Below, one piece after another: positions 61,643 through 64,000 of a stretch of 64,000 nt of DNA. Every line of letters begins with the position of its first letter. Within the stretch, counting starts at the first letter, position 1. Where the stretch lies: assembly GCF_008642295.1 (NCBI RefSeq), contig NZ_CP029190.1:3951501-4015500 (forward strand). The letters are read 5' to 3'. The DNA comes from Streptomyces venezuelae. Lineage in GTDB: Bacteria; Actinomycetota; Actinomycetes; Streptomycetales; Streptomycetaceae. The translations under genes and the position numbers were made by a program. The notes beneath the pieces were generated by a model. The model was not told where the DNA came from, did no database searches, and saw nothing but the letters and a program-made list of their open reading frames with translations.

Positions 61643-63061
61643 TCAGTCAGATGATGCCGGACGGGAGGGGCCCGTGCCGGACCCGGCTGCCGCTTCGGCC
61701 CGGCGGCGGTGCTCGGCGGCCTTCTCCTCGTAGATCTTCGCCATCCGCAGGTGGTACGCGGGGTTGTTCTCCTCGTAGATGTCCGGGATGCCGTCCAGGT
61801 CCTCGTCGCGGTCCTCGTCGGCGGTCAGCGCCTTGTAGGTGCGGTCGCGGAGTTTGAGCAGGACGCAGGCGCAGATTGCGGCGATCAGCGAGCCGAGCAG
61901 GACGGCCGCCTTGATCTCGTCGGTGAGGACGAGGTCGCCCTTGAAGGCGAGTTCGCCGATCAGCAGCGAGACGGTGAAGCCGATGCCGGCGAGGGAGGCC
62001 ACGGCGAGGACGTCGGGCCAGGCGAGGTCCTCGTTGAGTTCGGCCTTGGTGAAGCGGGCGGCCAGCCAGGTGCCGGCGAAGATCCCTACGGTCTTGCCGA
62101 CGACCAGGCCGAGCACCACGCCGAGGGTCTCGGGACGGCTGAAGACCTGGGCGATCGCCTCGTCGGAGAGCAGGACGCCGGCGGAGAACAGGGCGAACAG
62201 GGGCACGGCGAGACCGGCGGAGACGGGCCGGACCAGGTGTTCGATGTGCTCGCCGGGGGAGTACTCCTCGTTGTCCCTGCGGGTGCAGCGGAGCATCAGG
62301 CCCATGGCGACACCGGCGATGGTGGCGTGGACCCCGCTGTTGTACATCAGGCCCCAGATGACGAGGGCGAGCGGGACGTAGATGTACCAGCCGCGGACGC
62401 CGCGGCGGAGCATGAACCAGAAGAGGGCGAGGCCGACGAGGGCGCCGCCGAGTGCCAGGAAGTCGATCTCGTTGGTGAAGAACACCGCGATGATCATGAT
62501 GGCGAACAGGTCGTCGACCACGGCCAGGGTCAGCAGGAAGGCGCGCAGGGCGGAGGGCAGCGAGGTCCCGATGACGGCGAGCACGGCGAGGGCGAAGGCG
62601 ATGTCGGTGGCGGTGGGCACGGCCCAGCCGTCCATGGATCCGCCGCCGAGCTGGTTGACCAGGACGTAGACCGCGGCCGGGGCGGCCATGCCGCAGATGG
62701 CGGCGATGACGGGGAGGGCGGCTGCCTTGGGGTCGCGCAGATCGCCCGCGACCAGCTCGCGCTTGAGCTCGATGCCCGCCACGAAGAAGAAGATGGCGAG
62801 GAGTCCGTCGGCTGCCCAGTGCTGGATGGACAGGTTCAGACCGAGGGACTCCGGGCCTATGTGGAAGTCGCGGACCTTGAGGTAGCTCTCGGCGAGGCCG
62901 GGGGTGTTCGCCCAGATGAGGGCGGTGACAGCGGCCACGAGGAGCACCACACCGCCGACGGTCTCGGCGCGCAGGGCGTCGGCCACGAACCGGCGCTCGG
63001 GCAGCGAGAGCCGTCCGAGCAGCTTGCGGCTCTGGTTGTCGGTGGGGCTGGGCGTGGCCAC
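61643..63061 (-). CDS. nhaA: Na+/H+ antiporter NhaA
   Basis: The 472 residues are about 12 helices with NhaA motifs FFFVAGIELKREL, VPTATDIAFALAVLAVIG and LAVVDDLFAIMIIAVFF carrying the two ion-binding Asp. It exchanges Na+ for H+. The C-terminal 60 residues are cytoplasmic and charged, with an acidic DxDxDG-like loop. GTG 63061 is chosen because GGAGG lies 8 nt upstream; the longer reading to 63127 runs into the promoter. Confidence 0.94.
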   Translation of the reverse strand: MATPSPTDNQSRKLLGRLSLPERRFVADALRAETVGGVVLLVAAVTALIWANTPGLAESYLKVRDFHIGPESLGLNLSIQHWAADGLLAIFFFVAGIELKRELVAGDLRDPKAAALPVIAAICGMAAPAAVYVLVNQLGGGSMDGWAVPTATDIAFALAVLAVIGTSLPSALRAFLLTLAVVDDLFAIMIIAVFFTNEIDFLALGGALVGLALFWFMLRRGVRGWYIYVPLALVIWGLMYNSGVHATIAGVAMGLMLRCTRRDNEEYSPGEHIEHLVRPVSAGLAVPLFALFSAGVLLSDEAIAQVFSRPETLGVVLGLVVGKTVGIFAGTWLAARFTKAELNEDLAWPDVLAVASLAGIGFTVSLLIGELAFKGDLVLTDEIKAAVLLGSLIAAICACVLLKLRDRTYKALTADEDRDEDLDGIPDIYEENNPAYHLRMAKIYEEKAAEHRRRAEAAAGSGTGPSRPASSD

Positions 63062-63128
63062 GGGGGACACCTCCGGTCGGTCGAAAGGCACGACAAACGA
63101 GCTTGCCGACCAGACTTCCCGGCACACC

Positions 63129-63159
63129 TGTGAAATATTTACGCGTTCAATACTTTACA
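63129..63159. promoter_or_regulatory. AT-rich dyad upstream of nhaA
   Basis: TGTGAAATATT and AATACTTTACA are inverted with 9 of 11 matches around TACGCGTTC. It stands out in GC-rich DNA, 68 bp upstream of nhaA: operator-like, possibly overlapping the promoter. Confidence 0.5.
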
Positions 63160-63282
63160 GGATGTAGCCCGGTATGGTGCGGTGATCACACTTTATGCGC
63201 GAAAGGGACATCCGGCGCGTTGCCTGCCGAATGCCCCTTCCAAGGGTGTTTCGCGTGGTCGTGCGCTGCTGTGCGCGGTGGG

Positions 63283-64000
63283 TCAGTCCTCGCTGGAGGC
63301 GCTCGGCAGCTTCGTCTGGATCAGGTCCATGACGGAGGAGTCGGTCAGCGTGGTGACATCGCCCAGCTCGCGGTTCTCGGCCACGTCGCGCAGCAGGCGG
63401 CGCATGATCTTCCCGGAACGGGTCTTCGGCAGCTCGGCCACCGGCAGGATCCGCTTGGGCTTGGCGATCGGGCCGAGGGTGGCGCCCACGTGGTTGCGCA
63501 GATCGGCGACCAGCGAGTCGTTCTCGGAGGCGCTGCCGCGCAGGATGACGAACGCGACGATGGCCTGGCCGGTGGTCTCGTCGGCCGCGCCGACCACGGC
63601 CGCCTCGGCGACCGAGGGGTGCGAGACCAGAGCGGATTCCACCTCGGTGGTCGAGATGTTGTGGCCGGACACCAGCATCACGTCGTCCACCCGGCCGAGC
63701 AGCCAGATGTCGCCGTCGTCGTCCTTCTTGGCGCCGTCGCCGGCGAAGTACTTGCCCTCGAAGCGGGACCAGTAGGTGTCGATGAACCGCTGGTCGTCGC
63801 CCCAGATGGTGCGCAGCATCGACGGCCACGGCTCGGTCAGCACCAGGTAGCCGCCCCCGCCGTTGGGCACCTCGCGCGCCTCGTCGTCCACCACGGTGGC
63901 GGAGATGCCCGGCAGCGGGCGCTGGGCGGAGCCCGGCTTGGTCTCGGTGACCCCCGGCAGCGGGGAGATCATCATGGCGCCGGTCTCGGTCTGCCACCAG
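63283..64000 (-). CDS. acs: Acetyl-CoA synthetase, C-terminal part (cut by window edge)
   Basis: 239 codons are visible. The reading starts outside the window. WWQTETGA, YFAGDGAKKDDDGDIWLLGR, DDVMLVSGHNIST and the C-terminal PKTRSGKIMRRLLRD (with the acetylatable catalytic Lys) are all acetyl-CoA synthetase motifs. It makes acetyl-CoA from acetate, ATP and CoA. Confidence 0.95.
   Translation of the reverse strand, partial: WWQTETGAMMISPLPGVTETKPGSAQRPLPGISATVVDDEAREVPNGGGGYLVLTEPWPSMLRTIWGDDQRFIDTYWSRFEGKYFAGDGAKKDDDGDIWLLGRVDDVMLVSGHNISTTEVESALVSHPSVAEAAVVGAADETTGQAIVAFVILRGSASENDSLVADLRNHVGATLGPIAKPKRILPVAELPKTRSGKIMRRLLRDVAENRELGDVTTLTDSSVMDLIQTKLPSASSED

Noticed and set aside
1..64000. 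CRISPR arrays, insertion sequences, rRNA genes
   Set aside because: No regularly spaced repeats, no transposase motifs and no rRNA sequence seen on either strand.

Overview
The window is very GC-rich (roughly 72-73% by eye) and has strong third-position G/C bias, many GTG starts, ATGA stop/start overlaps, a WhiB-family regulator and actinobacterial gene order. All of this points to a Streptomyces chromosome, core rather than arm. No phage, insertion sequence or CRISPR array is visible.

Layout. 1-4753: a DesK-type kinase cut by the window edge, then a four-gene overlapping minus-strand operon (alpha/beta hydrolase, acyltransferase, sensor kinase, response regulator). 4904-10339: a Ser/Thr protein kinase, a MarR/PfpI pair behind a dyad-rich promoter, a class III aminotransferase and a GntR regulator. 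10336-14393: a GT2 plus membrane glycosyltransferase fusion, an unknown protein and a SLATT-like membrane protein. 14687-20915: ybaB-recR-DUF5063, aspartokinase and a divergent aspartate-semialdehyde dehydrogenase paralogue, then an ECF-type sigma factor with a membrane partner. 20890-25458: SURF1, an S9 peptidase, a small basic protein and a cytosine deaminase. 25459-30527: an MMPL transporter operon with its own two-component system, beside a scar where an ABC permease and a response regulator were both truncated.

30491-42576 is a potassium island: a KimA-like K+ transporter, an acetyltransferase, an array of perfect hairpins, and a complete kdp operon (a 27-residue membrane peptide, kdpF, A, B, C, E, D). 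The KimA-like gene and the kdp operon carry the same four-half-site direct-repeat operator (spacing 11-21-11 bp) at the same distance from a -10-like box. This suggests one regulator, probably KdpE, controls both uptake systems.

42548-45373: a SulP transporter, then two orphan genes (one secreted, one small membrane) on the 3' side of a tRNA-Pro(CGG), a plausible old integration site. 45463-64000: a block whose order (metallophosphoesterase, PBP, wblA, paired ArsA-like ATPases, DUF4177, RidA, MBL hydrolase, crp, nth, NUDIX, MarP protease, epoxide-hydrolase-like protein, holin-like protein, acs) matches from memory the Mycobacterium tuberculosis ponA2-whiB4-crp-nth-marP-acs region. It has additions such as nhaA and a nucleotidyltransferase.

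Many genes appear to be transcribed as leaderless mRNAs, with a TANNNT box 6-8 nt before the start codon.
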